Shown piece by piece: positions 40,723-50,981 of a DNA stretch of 64,000 nt (positions within the stretch are counted from its first letter, which is position 1; the number at the start of each line of letters is the position of its first letter). Both the position numbers and the translations under genes were made by a program. The stretch spans positions 1 to 64,000 of the forward strand of contig NZ_JAFKMA010000006.1 of assembly GCF_017304635.1 (NCBI RefSeq), in the 5' to 3' direction. The notes beneath the pieces were generated by a model that was not told the origin of the DNA, ran no database searches, and saw only the letters and a list, made by a program, of their open reading frames with translations. This stretch comes from Sphingomonas sp. (GTDB lineage: Bacteria; Pseudomonadota; Alphaproteobacteria; Sphingomonadales; Sphingomonadaceae).

Positions 40723-42036
40723 ATGGTCCCGCGCTATTCCCGCCCCGAGATGACCGCGATCTGGGCGCCCGAGACGCGCTTTCGCATCTGGTTCGAGATC
40801 GAGGCGCATGCGACCGACGCGCTGGCCGAGCTGGGCGTCGTGCCGAAGGACGCGGCGGCGGCGCTGTGGCGGTGGTGGGCGACGGAGCCGACGATCGACG
40901 TGGCCGCGATCGACGCGATCGAGGCCGTCACCAAGCACGACGTCATCGCCTTCCTGACCTGGGTCGCCGAGAATGTCGGTGATGAGGCGCGCTTCATGCA
41001 TCAGGGCATGACCTCGTCCGACGTGCTCGACACCTGTCTGGCGGTGCAGCTGCGCGATGCCGCCGACATCCTGATCGCCGATATCGACGCGTTGCTGGCG
41101 GTGCTGGAGCGGCGCGCGAAGGAACACAAGCTGACCCCGACGATCGGCCGCAGCCACGGCATTCATGCCGAGCCGGTCACCTTCGGGCTCAAGCTGGCCG
41201 AGGCGCATGCCGAATTCGCCCGCAACCGCGCGCGGCTGGTCGCGGCGCGCGCCGACATCGCGACCTGCGCGATCTCGGGCGCGGTCGGCACTTTCGCCAA
41301 CATCGATCCGCGCGTCGAACAGCATGTCGCCGACCAGCTCGGCCTGGCGGTCGAGCCGGTTTCGACGCAGGTCATCCCGCGCGACCGCCATGCGATGTTC
41401 TTCGCGACACTGGGCGTGATCGCGAGTTCGATCGAGCGGCTGGCGGTCGAAGTGCGCCACTTGCAGCGCACCGAAGTGCTGGAGGCCGAGGAATATTTCT
41501 CGCCCGGCCAGAAGGGCTCGTCGGCAATGCCGCACAAGCGCAACCCGGTGCTGACCGAGAATCTGACCGGCCTCGCCCGCATGGTGCGCGGCTATGTCAC
41601 CCCCGCGCTCGAGAATGTGGCGCTGTGGCACGAGCGTGACATCAGCCATTCGTCGGTCGAGCGCTATATCGGTCCCGACGCGACGATCACGCTCGATTTC
41701 GCGCTCGCGCGGCTGACCGGCGTGATCGACAAGTTGCTCGTCTATCCCGAGCGGATGGCGAAGAACCTCAACCGGATGGGCGGCCTGATCCATTCGCAGC
41801 GCGTGCTGCTGGCGTTGACCCAGGCCGGGGTCAGCCGCGAGAATGCGTACCGCCTGGTCCAGCGCAACGCGATGAAGGTGTGGGAATCGGACGGCACGCT
41901 GTCGCTGCTCGACCTGCTCAAGGCCGACCCGGACGTCGCGGCGGCGCTGTCGCCGGCTGAGCTCGAGGCGCGGTTCGACCTCGATTATCACCTGCGGCAT
42001 GTCGATACGATCTTTGCGCGGGTGTTTGGCGACTGA
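40723..42036 (+). CDS. purB: adenylosuccinate lyase (PurB)
   Basis: PurB catalyses two fumarate-releasing steps in purine synthesis (SAICAR to AICAR, adenylosuccinate to AMP). The 437-aa protein begins VPRYSRPEMTAIWAPE and has HQGMTSSDVLDT, GRSHGIHAEP and the fumarase/aspartase signature GSSAMPHKRNP (near residue 266). The ATG at 40723 gives the standard N-terminus; the frame continues upstream without similarity. This is the first clear housekeeping gene right of the mobile region. Confidence 0.96.
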   Translation: MVPRYSRPEMTAIWAPETRFRIWFEIEAHATDALAELGVVPKDAAAALWRWWATEPTIDVAAIDAIEAVTKHDVIAFLTWVAENVGDEARFMHQGMTSSDVLDTCLAVQLRDAADILIADIDALLAVLERRAKEHKLTPTIGRSHGIHAEPVTFGLKLAEAHAEFARNRARLVAARADIATCAISGAVGTFANIDPRVEQHVADQLGLAVEPVSTQVIPRDRHAMFFATLGVIASSIERLAVEVRHLQRTEVLEAEEYFSPGQKGSSAMPHKRNPVLTENLTGLARMVRGYVTPALENVALWHERDISHSSVERYIGPDATITLDFALARLTGVIDKLLVYPERMAKNLNRMGGLIHSQRVLLALTQAGVSRENAYRLVQRNAMKVWESDGTLSLLDLLKADPDVAAALSPAELEARFDLDYHLRHVDTIFARVFGD

Positions 42037-42128
42037 GGTGGTGACGGCGCCGCGGCGAAGCCGCGTCGTCGGACGAAGCAGCTGCGCCGTTCGCCGGCCG
42101 GCTCGGCGCACGTCGCGTCTTAGACCCA

Positions 42129-42308
42129 ATCGACATTCAGCTATGGTGTAGCGTTTCGAGCCACCTATTCCCCGTCATCCCCGCGCAGGCGGGGATCCAG
42201 AGACGCTAGATTATCGGTTTCAAGCCGTGGATGCAGCCAGTCTGGATCCCCGCCTGCGCGGGGATGACGACCATGGAAGTGACGTTCACCGGTTAGCTGA
42301 ATGTCGAT
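42129..42308. repeat. 180-bp MITE-like element with 15-bp terminal repeats and nested REP palindrome
   Basis: ATCGACATTCAGCTA at 42129-42143 is exactly inverted at 42294-42308. Inside, a perfect 28-bp inverted repeat occupies 42174-42201 and 42241-42268; each arm is itself palindromic (CCCCGCGCAGGCGGGG). There is no ORF. The nested perfect arms would fold into one long cruciform or RNA hairpin. The terminal repeats suggest a small non-autonomous transposable element; I saw no clear target duplication. Confidence 0.8.
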
Positions 42309-42449
42309 CCGTCCTAAGAGGGACTATTTCGCGGCGCCGACGCATGCAAATGCTGCAACTGCGAAGGCTTGAAACAATGTTGCGTTAACGCGCAACAATA
42401 TCCGAATGCTCCCCAGCCGGACCAAACCGGCCTCAAAGGAGAAGCAACC

Positions 42450-42530
42450 ATGCGCACCATGGAAATGCTCGCCGTCAGCTTCCTGACGGTCGGCAGCCTG
42501 GCGCTGGTGGCGGGGGTTCTCGCCCTCTAA
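42450..42530 (+). CDS. 26-aa hydrophobic small protein
   Basis: ATG 42450 opens a 26-codon frame, MRTMEMLAVSFLTVGSLALV followed by AGVLAL, ending TAA. It encodes a single membrane helix. AAAGGAGAA lies 7 bp upstream, one of the best ribosome sites in the window, which argues for real translation. A dyad GTTGCG-TTAACG-CGCAAC (42379-42396) lies in its upstream region. No family is known to me. Confidence 0.6.
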   Translation: MRTMEMLAVSFLTVGSLALVAGVLAL

Positions 42531-42757
42531 GGGGGTTTCCTTCCTAACCATCGGCCGCCGCTCCGGTGAAATCCCGGGGCGGACAGGCCGGACGGTACCG
42601 CCCATCCAATCATCCTTACCCCGCGATTAGAGACGCTTGTTGCGATAGCGTTGCGGTAAACCGGGTAGAGGTCGGGCCGAGGCGGACCGATCGCTGGCTG
42701 ACCCCGGCGCCGTGCTGCTTTATTGACGAGGCTCGAGACGCACGCGGGGGCGGGGCT

Positions 42758-44467
42758 GTGGACAATCTGGACGTGATCGAGCGCGGTGCGCTCGCGGTGG
42801 ACGACGAGGTCGGGACGGGCGATCGGTCGCGCGGGCCGTTGCCGACGGTTACCGTCGTCGCATCCGCGCTGGCGCTGGCCGCCTGCGGCGACAGCGGCGG
42901 CACCTCGCCGACCGCGTCGGCCCCGACCCCGCCGCCGGTCGCGATCGTCCCGCTGACCGAGACGCAGGCGAGCCGTTTCCTCGGCCAGGCGACGATGGGC
43001 GCGACGCGCACGACGGTCGATGCTCTGGTCAGTCGCGGGATCGACGGCTGGCTGACCGACCAGTTCGCGATGACGCGCGCGACGTCGCATTTCGACTGGC
43101 TGGTCGCCAACGGCTACAACGCCGCCGCCAACATCAACAGCCAGGCCGGGTTCGACACGACGATGTGGCGCCAGCTGATCGTCGAGCCCGACCAGCTGCG
43201 CCAGCGGATGGGCATGGCGCTGCTCGACATGCTGGTAGTCGGCATCAACGGCGTGAACACCAGCTGGCAGGCGTTCGCCGCCGCCGCCTATCTCGACGTG
43301 CTGCTCAACAACGCGTTCGGCAACTTCCGCGACATCATGGACGGCATCACGACCAACGTCGCGATGGGATCGTTCCTGACCTTCCTCGGCAATCGCAAGG
43401 CCAACACGACGACCGGCGCCGAGCCCGACGAGAATTACGCGCGCGAGCTGATGCAGCTGTTCACGCTCGGCCTCTACCAGCTCAACATGGACGGCAGCGT
43501 GAAGACGTCGGGGACCGGCGATCCGCTCTATACCTATACCCAGGCCGACGTCAGCGGGCTGGCGCGCGTGTTCACCGGCCTGACCTATGCCAGTTCGGAC
43601 AACACCACGCCGGACCGGCTGAAGGTCCCGATGGTGATGCAGGCGTCGATCAATGAGACCGGCACCGCCAGCTTCCTCGGCACCAGCACGAGCGGCGGCG
43701 GGACGGCGGCGATCAAGGTCGCGCTCGACACCATCTTCAACCACGCCAACGTGCCGCCGTTCGTGTCGAAGCAACTGATCCAGCGGCTCGTCACCAGCAA
43801 CCCCTCGGCCGCTTATGTCAGCCGCGTCGCCAACACCTTCGCCAATAACGGGTCGGGCGTGCGCGGCGACATGAAGGCGGTGATCCGCGCGATCCTGACC
43901 GACAGCGAGGCGCGCAGCGACACCGCGCTGACCGCGACCAGTTCGGGCAAGCTGCGCGAGCCGATCCTGCGGCTGACCGGCTGGGCGCGCGCGTTCAACG
44001 TCGCCTCGCCCGCCAACACCTGGCCGTTCGGCGACACCAGCAGCCAGTCGAGCCGGATCGGCCAGTCGCCGGGCCGCAGCCCGACTGTGTTCAACTTCTT
44101 CCGCCCCGGTTACTCGCCGCCGGCGACCGCGATCTCCGCCGCCGGGCTGGTCGCGCCCGAATTCCAGATCACCAACGAACAGAGCGTCGTCGGCTATATC
44201 AACTACTTCCAGTCGGTGATCGCCAACGGGTCGGGCGACGCCAAGCCCGATTACACCGCCATCCTGACCAAGGCGTCGGATTCGGCGGCGCTGATCGCGG
44301 AGGTCAACACCATGCTCGCCGCCGGTCAGTTGTCGAGCGCCACGGTCACCTCGATCAAGTCCGCGATCGACAGCGTGTCGGCGACCGCGACCAACGGCCC
44401 GATCAACCGCGTCGGCATCGCCATCCTGCTGACGATGGCCTCCCCCGATTATCTGACGGTGAAGTGA
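42758..44467 (+). CDS. DUF1800-family protein
   Basis: This protein of about 569 aa has the DUF1800 core: ETQASRFLGQATMGATRTTV, MWRQLIVEPDQLRQRMGMAL, EPDENYARELMQLFTLGLYQ and SPTVFNFFRPGYSP. The N-terminus carries a hydrophobic stretch ending in a lipobox-like ALALAACGD, suggesting export. The GTG at 42758 is a plausible start, but the N-terminus is uncertain. DUF1800 and DUF1501 genes are regularly paired, as here; their function is unknown, with links to extracellular polymers suggested. Confidence 0.85.
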   Translation: MDNLDVIERGALAVDDEVGTGDRSRGPLPTVTVVASALALAACGDSGGTSPTASAPTPPPVAIVPLTETQASRFLGQATMGATRTTVDALVSRGIDGWLTDQFAMTRATSHFDWLVANGYNAAANINSQAGFDTTMWRQLIVEPDQLRQRMGMALLDMLVVGINGVNTSWQAFAAAAYLDVLLNNAFGNFRDIMDGITTNVAMGSFLTFLGNRKANTTTGAEPDENYARELMQLFTLGLYQLNMDGSVKTSGTGDPLYTYTQADVSGLARVFTGLTYASSDNTTPDRLKVPMVMQASINETGTASFLGTSTSGGGTAAIKVALDTIFNHANVPPFVSKQLIQRLVTSNPSAAYVSRVANTFANNGSGVRGDMKAVIRAILTDSEARSDTALTATSSGKLREPILRLTGWARAFNVASPANTWPFGDTSSQSSRIGQSPGRSPTVFNFFRPGYSPPATAISAAGLVAPEFQITNEQSVVGYINYFQSVIANGSGDAKPDYTAILTKASDSAALIAEVNTMLAAGQLSSATVTSIKSAIDSVSATATNGPINRVGIAILLTMASPDYLTVK

Positions 44468-44468
44468 C

Positions 44469-45857
44469 ATGAGCTGTTTCGATCACGACCAGTCGCGCCG
44501 TGCCTTCCTGAAGCGGGCGGGGACGCTCGGACTCGCGGGCGTCGCGACGCCGTTCGTCACCAGCCTGGCCGCGATCGGCGAAGCGGCCGCGTCGGTCGCG
44601 ACCGACTACAAGGCTCTGGTGTGCGTGTTCCTCTACGGCGGCAACGATTACGCCAACACGCTGCCGCCCTACGACCAGGCGAGCTACAACCTCTACAACG
44701 CCGCGCGGTCGAACATCGCGCTCAGCCGCGATGCGCTGGCGAACACCATCCTCAATCCGACCAACTCGCTCGGCGGGCGGCAATATGCGATGGCGCCGAC
44801 GATGGCGCCGATGGCGTCGCTGTTCGACGCCGGCAAGCTGGCGGTGGCGCTCAACGTCGGCACGCTGGTCCAGCCGACGACCAAGGCGCAATACAACGCC
44901 AATTCGGTCAAGCTGCCGCCCAAATTGTTCAGCCACAACGACCAGCAAAGCTATTTCCAGGCATCCAACCCCGAAGGCGCGACGTCGGGCTGGGGCGGGC
45001 GGATCGGCGACCTGTTCCAGTCGGGCAACGGTTCCGCGACGCTGACCTGCGTCAACGCCAGCGGCAATGCGGTATACCTGACCGGCAAGGCGGCGGTGCA
45101 ATATGCGGTCGGCACCGGCGGGCCGATCCCGCTCGTCAACAACGCGACCAGCCTCTACAGTTCGACCACCGCGATGAGCACGCTGAAATCGCTCATAACC
45201 GCGAACGGCGCGGCCAACATCCTGGCGAACGAGCATGCCCGCGTGACCAAGCGCGCGCTCGACACCTATACGCAACTGAGCGGCGCACTGGCGAATGCGC
45301 CCGTCGCCAATTTCCCGCTCTTCCCCAGCGGCAACAGCCTTGCCGATCAGCTCAAGATCGTCGCGCGGATGATCTCGGTGTCGAACGAGCTGGGCGCGAA
45401 GCGGCAGGTGTTCTTCGTCTCGCTCGGCGGGTTCGACATGCACGATTTCCTGGTGCGCGATCATCCGACCCAGACCGCACTGGTCGCCAACGCGCTCAAC
45501 GCCTTCTACCAGACGACCGCGAACCTGGGCGTCGCGGACAAGGTGACGACGTTCACGGCGAGCGATTTCGGCCGCACGTTGCAGTCGAACGACGACGGCT
45601 CCGACCATGGCTGGGGCTCGCACCATTTCGTGATGGGCGGCGCGGTCAACGGCAAGAAGATCTACGGCACCGCGCCCGCGGTCGGCAACGGCACCAACGA
45701 CGATGTCGGCCAGGGCCGCCTGCTCCCGACGCTGTCGGTCGATCAGTACGCCGCGACGCTGGCAAGCTGGTTCGGCGTGTCGAACAGCGACATGGCGACG
45801 GTGCTGCCGAATATCGGCAATTACAACCAGTCGACCTGGAACATCGGGTTCGTGTGA
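44469..45857 (+). CDS. DUF1501-family Tat-exported protein
   Basis: This is a 462-aa sulfatase/alkaline-phosphatase-fold-like protein of the DUF1501 family. The N-terminus has a twin-arginine signal (SRRAFLKRAGTLGLAG, R10/R11). Conserved parts include ALVCVFLYGGNDYANTLPPY, VFFVSLGGFDMHD and FTASDFGRTLQSNDDGSDHG. It begins 1 bp after the DUF1800 stop and is surely co-expressed with it. Catalytic activity has not been established for the family. Confidence 0.9.
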   Translation: MSCFDHDQSRRAFLKRAGTLGLAGVATPFVTSLAAIGEAAASVATDYKALVCVFLYGGNDYANTLPPYDQASYNLYNAARSNIALSRDALANTILNPTNSLGGRQYAMAPTMAPMASLFDAGKLAVALNVGTLVQPTTKAQYNANSVKLPPKLFSHNDQQSYFQASNPEGATSGWGGRIGDLFQSGNGSATLTCVNASGNAVYLTGKAAVQYAVGTGGPIPLVNNATSLYSSTTAMSTLKSLITANGAANILANEHARVTKRALDTYTQLSGALANAPVANFPLFPSGNSLADQLKIVARMISVSNELGAKRQVFFVSLGGFDMHDFLVRDHPTQTALVANALNAFYQTTANLGVADKVTTFTASDFGRTLQSNDDGSDHGWGSHHFVMGGAVNGKKIYGTAPAVGNGTNDDVGQGRLLPTLSVDQYAATLASWFGVSNSDMATVLPNIGNYNQSTWNIGFV

Positions 45858-45905
45858 TTTCCCTCTCCCATCGGGAGAGGGAGGGAGGAGCCGAAGGCGA
45901 CGGAA

Positions 45906-45948
45906 GGGTGAGGGTTAGGTCGATGCCGTTTCGACTTAGCCCTCACCC
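45906..45948. repeat. palindromic intergenic repeat between DUF1501 and dnaJ
   Basis: GGGTGAGGG (45906-45914) pairs with CCCTCACCC (45940-45948), extended inwards by a partial TAGGTCGA/TCGACTTA stem. Further out, CCCTCTCCC...GGGAGAGGG hairpins flank it on both sides (about 45862-45882 and 45970-45989). The element fills the space between convergent genes and may act in termination. It resembles dispersed intergenic repeats of sphingomonads. Confidence 0.65.
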
Positions 45949-45995
45949 TCGGCGCTGGCGCGCCTCGACCCTCTCCCGAAGGGAGAGGATTAAAG

Positions 45996-47117
45996 TTACC
46001 CTCCGACCGCGCGCTTCACTTTCTGGAAAAAGCCCTGCGCTTCCGGGCATTCGTCGCCGGTCTCGGTCGCACGAAACGCTTCGAGCAGTTCGCGCTGCTT
46101 GGCCGACAGCTTGGTCGGGGTCTCGACCACGATCCGTACCACCAGATCGCCGCGTCCGCGCCCTTGCAGCACCGGCATGCCGGCGCCGCGCTGACGCACC
46201 TCGCGCCCCGATTGCAGGCCGGCGGGGACCTTGATCTCATGCGCCGTGCCGTCCGGCCCGGGGATGGTGATCGACCCGCCGAGCGCCGCCGTGGTGAAGC
46301 TGATCGGCGCCTTCGCGAACAAGGTCGTGCCCTCGCGCTCGAACAGCGGATGGCGCTTGACGTGCAGGAAGATGTAGAGGTCGCCCGGCGGGCTGCCGCG
46401 CGGTCCCGCCTCGCCCTCGCCGGACAGGCGCACGCGGGTGCCTTCATCGACGCCGGGCGGGATGTTCACGGTCAGCGTCTTGGTCTTCTCGATCCGCCCC
46501 TCGCCGCGGCACGACGGGCACGGATCGGCGATCGTCTCGCCGGCGCCGTGGCACGCCGGGCAGGTGCGCTCGACCACGAAGAAGCCCTGTTGCGCGCGGA
46601 CCTTGCCGTGGCCGGCGCAAGTCGCGCAGGTCTTGGCGGCAGTGCCGGGCTTCGCGCCCGATCCGTCGCACGCCTCGCACGCGGCGGCGACATCGACGGT
46701 GATCGCCTCCGACTTGCCGTGGAACGCGTCCTCGAGCGTGATTTCCATGTCGTAGCGCAGGTCGGCGCCGCGGCGTTGCTGGCGCTGGCCACCACGCCCG
46801 CCGCCCATGAATTCGCCGAACACGCTTTCGAAGATGTCGGAAAAGCCGCCGAAATCGGTCCCGCCGCCGAACCCGCCGGCCCCGCCCTGCTGGAACGCGG
46901 CATGGCCGAAGCGGTCGTACGCCGCGCGCTTCTGCGGATCCTTCAGGCAGTCATACGCTTCGCTGACCGCCTTGAACTTGGCCTCGTTTTCCTTGCAGCC
47001 CCCGTTCTTGTCGGGATGATACTTCATCGCGAGCTTGCGATAGGACGATTTGATCGTCGCATCGTCCGCGGTCCGCTCGATCTCGAGCAGCTCGTAATAA
47101 TCGATCTCGGTACTCAT
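45996..47117 (-). CDS. dnaJ: chaperone protein DnaJ
   Basis: DnaJ is the Hsp40 co-chaperone that delivers unfolded clients to DnaK and stimulates its ATPase. The 373-aa protein has the J domain with HPD (residues 34-36), a Gly/Phe-rich linker (GGAGGFGGGTDFGGF), four zinc CxxCxGxG repeats (CEACDGSG, CATCAGHG, CPACHGAG, CPSCRGEG) and the C-terminal client domains. It lies 132 bp downstream of dnaK on the same strand, with a hairpin-forming repeat between. Confidence 0.96.
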   Translation of the reverse strand: MSTEIDYYELLEIERTADDATIKSSYRKLAMKYHPDKNGGCKENEAKFKAVSEAYDCLKDPQKRAAYDRFGHAAFQQGGAGGFGGGTDFGGFSDIFESVFGEFMGGGRGGQRQQRRGADLRYDMEITLEDAFHGKSEAITVDVAAACEACDGSGAKPGTAAKTCATCAGHGKVRAQQGFFVVERTCPACHGAGETIADPCPSCRGEGRIEKTKTLTVNIPPGVDEGTRVRLSGEGEAGPRGSPPGDLYIFLHVKRHPLFEREGTTLFAKAPISFTTAALGGSITIPGPDGTAHEIKVPAGLQSGREVRQRGAGMPVLQGRGRGDLVVRIVVETPTKLSAKQRELLEAFRATETGDECPEAQGFFQKVKRAVGG

Positions 47118-47139
47118 ACCCGCCCCACACGATCCCTCG

Positions 47140-47236
47140 AACCGTCATTCCCGCGAAAGCGGGAACCCATCTCCTGCGCGACCCGCGTGGCGCGACGGTT
47201 GGAAGATGGGCCCCCGCCCACGCGGGGGTGACGGTT
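47140..47236. repeat. palindromic repeat between dnaK and dnaJ
   Basis: AACCGTCA (47140-47147) is inverted as TGACGGTT (47229-47236). Inside are two smaller hairpins built on CCCGCGAAAGCGGG and CCCCCGCCCACGCGGGGG, and a CCCATCT/AGATGGG pair. It belongs to the same general class as the repeats at 42129, 49773 and 58017. In the dnaK-dnaJ transcript it could reduce dnaJ expression or stabilise the dnaK message. Confidence 0.65.
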
Positions 47237-47249
47237 GGAGATCATGCCC

Positions 47250-49163
<1,914 letters not shown>

Positions 49164-49249
49164 ATGGTCCTACGTGGCCCCTCAGTTCAAACAAACATCC
49201 ACACCCGCGCCCCTCACGAGAGGCGGCGCGAATGCCGTTACGCCGGGCG

Positions 49250-49277
49250 ATATAGGGGAGGTTCGGCTTGTCGCAAG
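49250..49277 (-). promoter_or_regulatory. heat-shock (RpoH-type) promoter of dnaK
   Basis: On the minus strand CTTGCG (49272-49277) and CCCCTATAT (49250-49258) are 13 bp apart, an excellent fit to the sigma-32 pattern CTTGAA-N11-15-CCCCATNT. The leader to the dnaK ATG would be about 80 nt. No CIRCE element is seen near it. Confidence 0.75.
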
Positions 49278-49332
49278 GACTCGCCGAGCGTAGCGATCGC
49301 ACGGGTTTTCCCGAAGCGGGAGTGGGTTGCAG

Positions 49333-49767
49333 ATGCGAACTGGATTGGCGGTCGCCGCCATCGTCATGCTGGGCGCGTGCCAGCCAGCGGGCGAGGCACG
49401 AGTCGACCATGCCTGGGTGCGGCTGGCGGCGGTGCCGGGCAACCCGGCCGCGGCCTATTTCACGCTCCACGGCGGGGCGAAGGACGAGACGCTGACCGGC
49501 GTCTCCACGCCCGATGCCGCCGGCGCCGACATGCACGAAAGCACGACGCAAGCGGGTATGGCGTCGATGGCCCCGCTCAAACTGGTCGCGCTGCGCGCCG
49601 GCGGCACGGTCGCGTTCGCGCCCGGTGGCAGGCATGTCATGCTCTATCGCCTGAACCCCGCGGTGCTGGCGAGCGGCACCGTGCCGCTGACCCTAACCTT
49701 CGCCAGCGGCCGCACCCTCACCACCCGCGCCCGCGTCGTCGGCGCCGGCGACGCCGCGGCGGAATGA
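49333..49767 (+). CDS. copper chaperone PCu(A)C family lipoprotein
   Basis: This is a 144-aa periplasmic copper(I)-binding protein that helps load cytochrome oxidase copper sites. The lipobox is VMLGAC (C16). The copper motif H-x10-M-x21-H-x-M is exact: H68, M79, H101, M103 (DMHESTT..., GGRHVMLYRL). The ATG at 49333 gives a normal lipoprotein signal. It diverges from dnaK and is followed by an intergenic palindrome. Confidence 0.9.
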   Translation: MRTGLAVAAIVMLGACQPAGEARVDHAWVRLAAVPGNPAAAYFTLHGGAKDETLTGVSTPDAAGADMHESTTQAGMASMAPLKLVALRAGGTVAFAPGGRHVMLYRLNPAVLASGTVPLTLTFASGRTLTTRARVVGAGDAAAE

Positions 49768-49772
49768 TTATC

Positions 49773-49858
49773 CCGTGCTCCTGCGCAAGCGGGAGCCCAG
49801 GCCCATATCGTCATATGGTGACGGCTTGGCCCTGGGTTCGTGCTTTCGCAGGAACGCG
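49773..49858. repeat. palindromic intergenic repeat (REPIN-like pair)
   Basis: Two inverted units face each other: GTGCTCCTGCGCAAGCGGGA near 49776 and TCGTGCTTTCGCAGGAAC near 49838, with CCCAGG/CCTGGG bridging them and CATATCGTCATATG in the centre. The GTGCTCCTGC core recurs in the hairpin at 59866-59897. It lies between two rightward genes. Confidence 0.6.
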
Positions 49859-49878
49859 GCGATGCTAGATTGACGCGC

Positions 49879-50361
49879 ATGACTAAAGCCGACGCCCGCC
49901 CCCTCACCGCGTCCGAGATCGACCTGTCGCGATCTGTGTTCGGCGACGCGGTCGATTACGCCAAGGTCGAGATCGTGCTCGGCAAATGGGCGTTCTTTCA
50001 GCTGAAGAACGTCGTGATGAGCCCGACCGGCCGCATCCACTTCCACCCCCACGGCACCGCCTATCGCGACGATTTCAGCCATGCCGCGATCGACGTGCAG
50101 GGCCTCTTCATCCACGAGATGACGCATATCTGGCAGTATCAGTCGGGCATCTTCCTGCCGCTGCGCCGGATGCCGTGGGCGCGGTACGATTACAGCGTGC
50201 GGCCGGGTTGGGAGCTGAAACGCTACGGCTACGAGCAGCAGGCGGAGATCGTGCGCCACGCCTTCCTGATCGGGCGCGGGCGCAGCTTTGCGGGCGCGCC
50301 GGCGCTATCGCAGTTGCAGACGATCCTGCCGTTCCGCGCCGCGACGAACACGCTGGCATAG
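49879..50361 (+). CDS. vgr-related protein with HExxH zincin motif
   Basis: This 160-aa protein resembles the 'vgr related protein' of sphingomonads. It holds a zincin-like motif HEMTH (H79/E80/H83) in LFIHEMTHIWQYQSG, and later WELKRYGYEQQAEIVRHAFL with possible extra ligands. It could be a small metallopeptidase-like protein; activity is not established. The ATG at 49879 follows the repeat. The name does not imply type VI secretion. Confidence 0.8.
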   Translation: MTKADARPLTASEIDLSRSVFGDAVDYAKVEIVLGKWAFFQLKNVVMSPTGRIHFHPHGTAYRDDFSHAAIDVQGLFIHEMTHIWQYQSGIFLPLRRMPWARYDYSVRPGWELKRYGYEQQAEIVRHAFLIGRGRSFAGAPALSQLQTILPFRAATNTLA

Positions 50362-50408
50362 CGGCGCCCGCGCGCTACACTCGCGGTGGATCCGGGGAGG
50401 GATCGGCC

Positions 50409-50909
50409 ATGGCGCAGACGCTCGACACGTTCCGTTCATCGACTTCGGGCTGGCTGAGGGGCACGATCGCGGGTTGGGCCACGATGGTGCTGGTGCCGGT
50501 CGGCGCGGTCGGCGCGTTGATGACGGGCGCGTGGTGGCCGCTCGCCTTCATCGCCGCGGCGCTGGCGATCGTTGCGGTCAAGTGGGTCGGCAACCTTGCC
50601 ACCACCTACGAAGTGACCAGCGATCGGCTGATCCTCCATCGCGGCATCGTGATGAAGTCGATCGACGAGATCGAGCTCTATCGGGTGAAGGACATCCGGC
50701 TCGACTTCAGCCTGGCCAATCAATGGGCCGGGATCGGCAAGATCACCATCCTGTCGAGCGACGAGACCACTGGCGGCAAGCCGTTTCCCCTGCGCGCGAT
50801 CGAGCGCGCGCGCGAGCGCCGCGAGGAACTGCGCACGCTGGTCGATGCCGCGCGAAGGGCACGCGGCGTGCGCGAGCTCGACATGGTGCAGGAAGCGACC
50901 CTGCCCTGA
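50409..50909 (+). CDS. PH-domain (DUF304/YdbS-like) membrane protein
   Basis: This is a 166-aa protein with two membrane helices (WATMVLVPVGAVGALMTGAW, LAFIAAALAIVAVKWVG) followed by a bacterial PH domain (YEVTSDRLILHRGIVMKSID, LYRVKDIRLDFSLANQWAGI). The family is of uncertain function in envelope homeostasis. It starts 47 bp after the vgr-related gene and ends before a terminator shared with the convergent metalloprotease. Confidence 0.85.
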   Translation: MAQTLDTFRSSTSGWLRGTIAGWATMVLVPVGAVGALMTGAWWPLAFIAAALAIVAVKWVGNLATTYEVTSDRLILHRGIVMKSIDEIELYRVKDIRLDFSLANQWAGIGKITILSSDETTGGKPFPLRAIERARERREELRTLVDAARRARGVRELDMVQEATLP

Positions 50910-50922
50910 GGCTTTGCGCAAA

Positions 50923-50957
50923 CGAAAAAGGGCGCGGGATCCGAAGACACCGCGCCC
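50923..50957 (-). terminator. Rho-independent terminator of the metalloprotease gene
   Basis: On the minus strand GGGCGCGG and CCGCGCCC (50950-50957 and 50930-50937) form an 8-bp stem directly followed by TTTTTCG. It lies 24 bp after the stop of the leftward gene. It may also slow readthrough from the PH-domain gene. Confidence 0.75.
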
Positions 50958-50981
50958 CTCATCACGTCGTCGACCGATCGA

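Noticed and set aside
42174..42268. Possible CRISPR repeat pair
   Set aside because: There are only two copies, they are inverted rather than direct, and they are nested in terminal repeats; no cas genes are present in the window.
42527..44470. Long leftward open frame (647 aa) opposite the DUF1800 gene
   Set aside because: Antisense GC-rich shadow with an Arg/Gly/His-biased product; the DUF1800 frame has recognisable conserved segments.
49164..49332. CIRCE operator near dnaK or hrcA
   Set aside because: No TTAGCACTC/GAGTGCTAA pair was found; dnaK instead has a sigma-32-type promoter.
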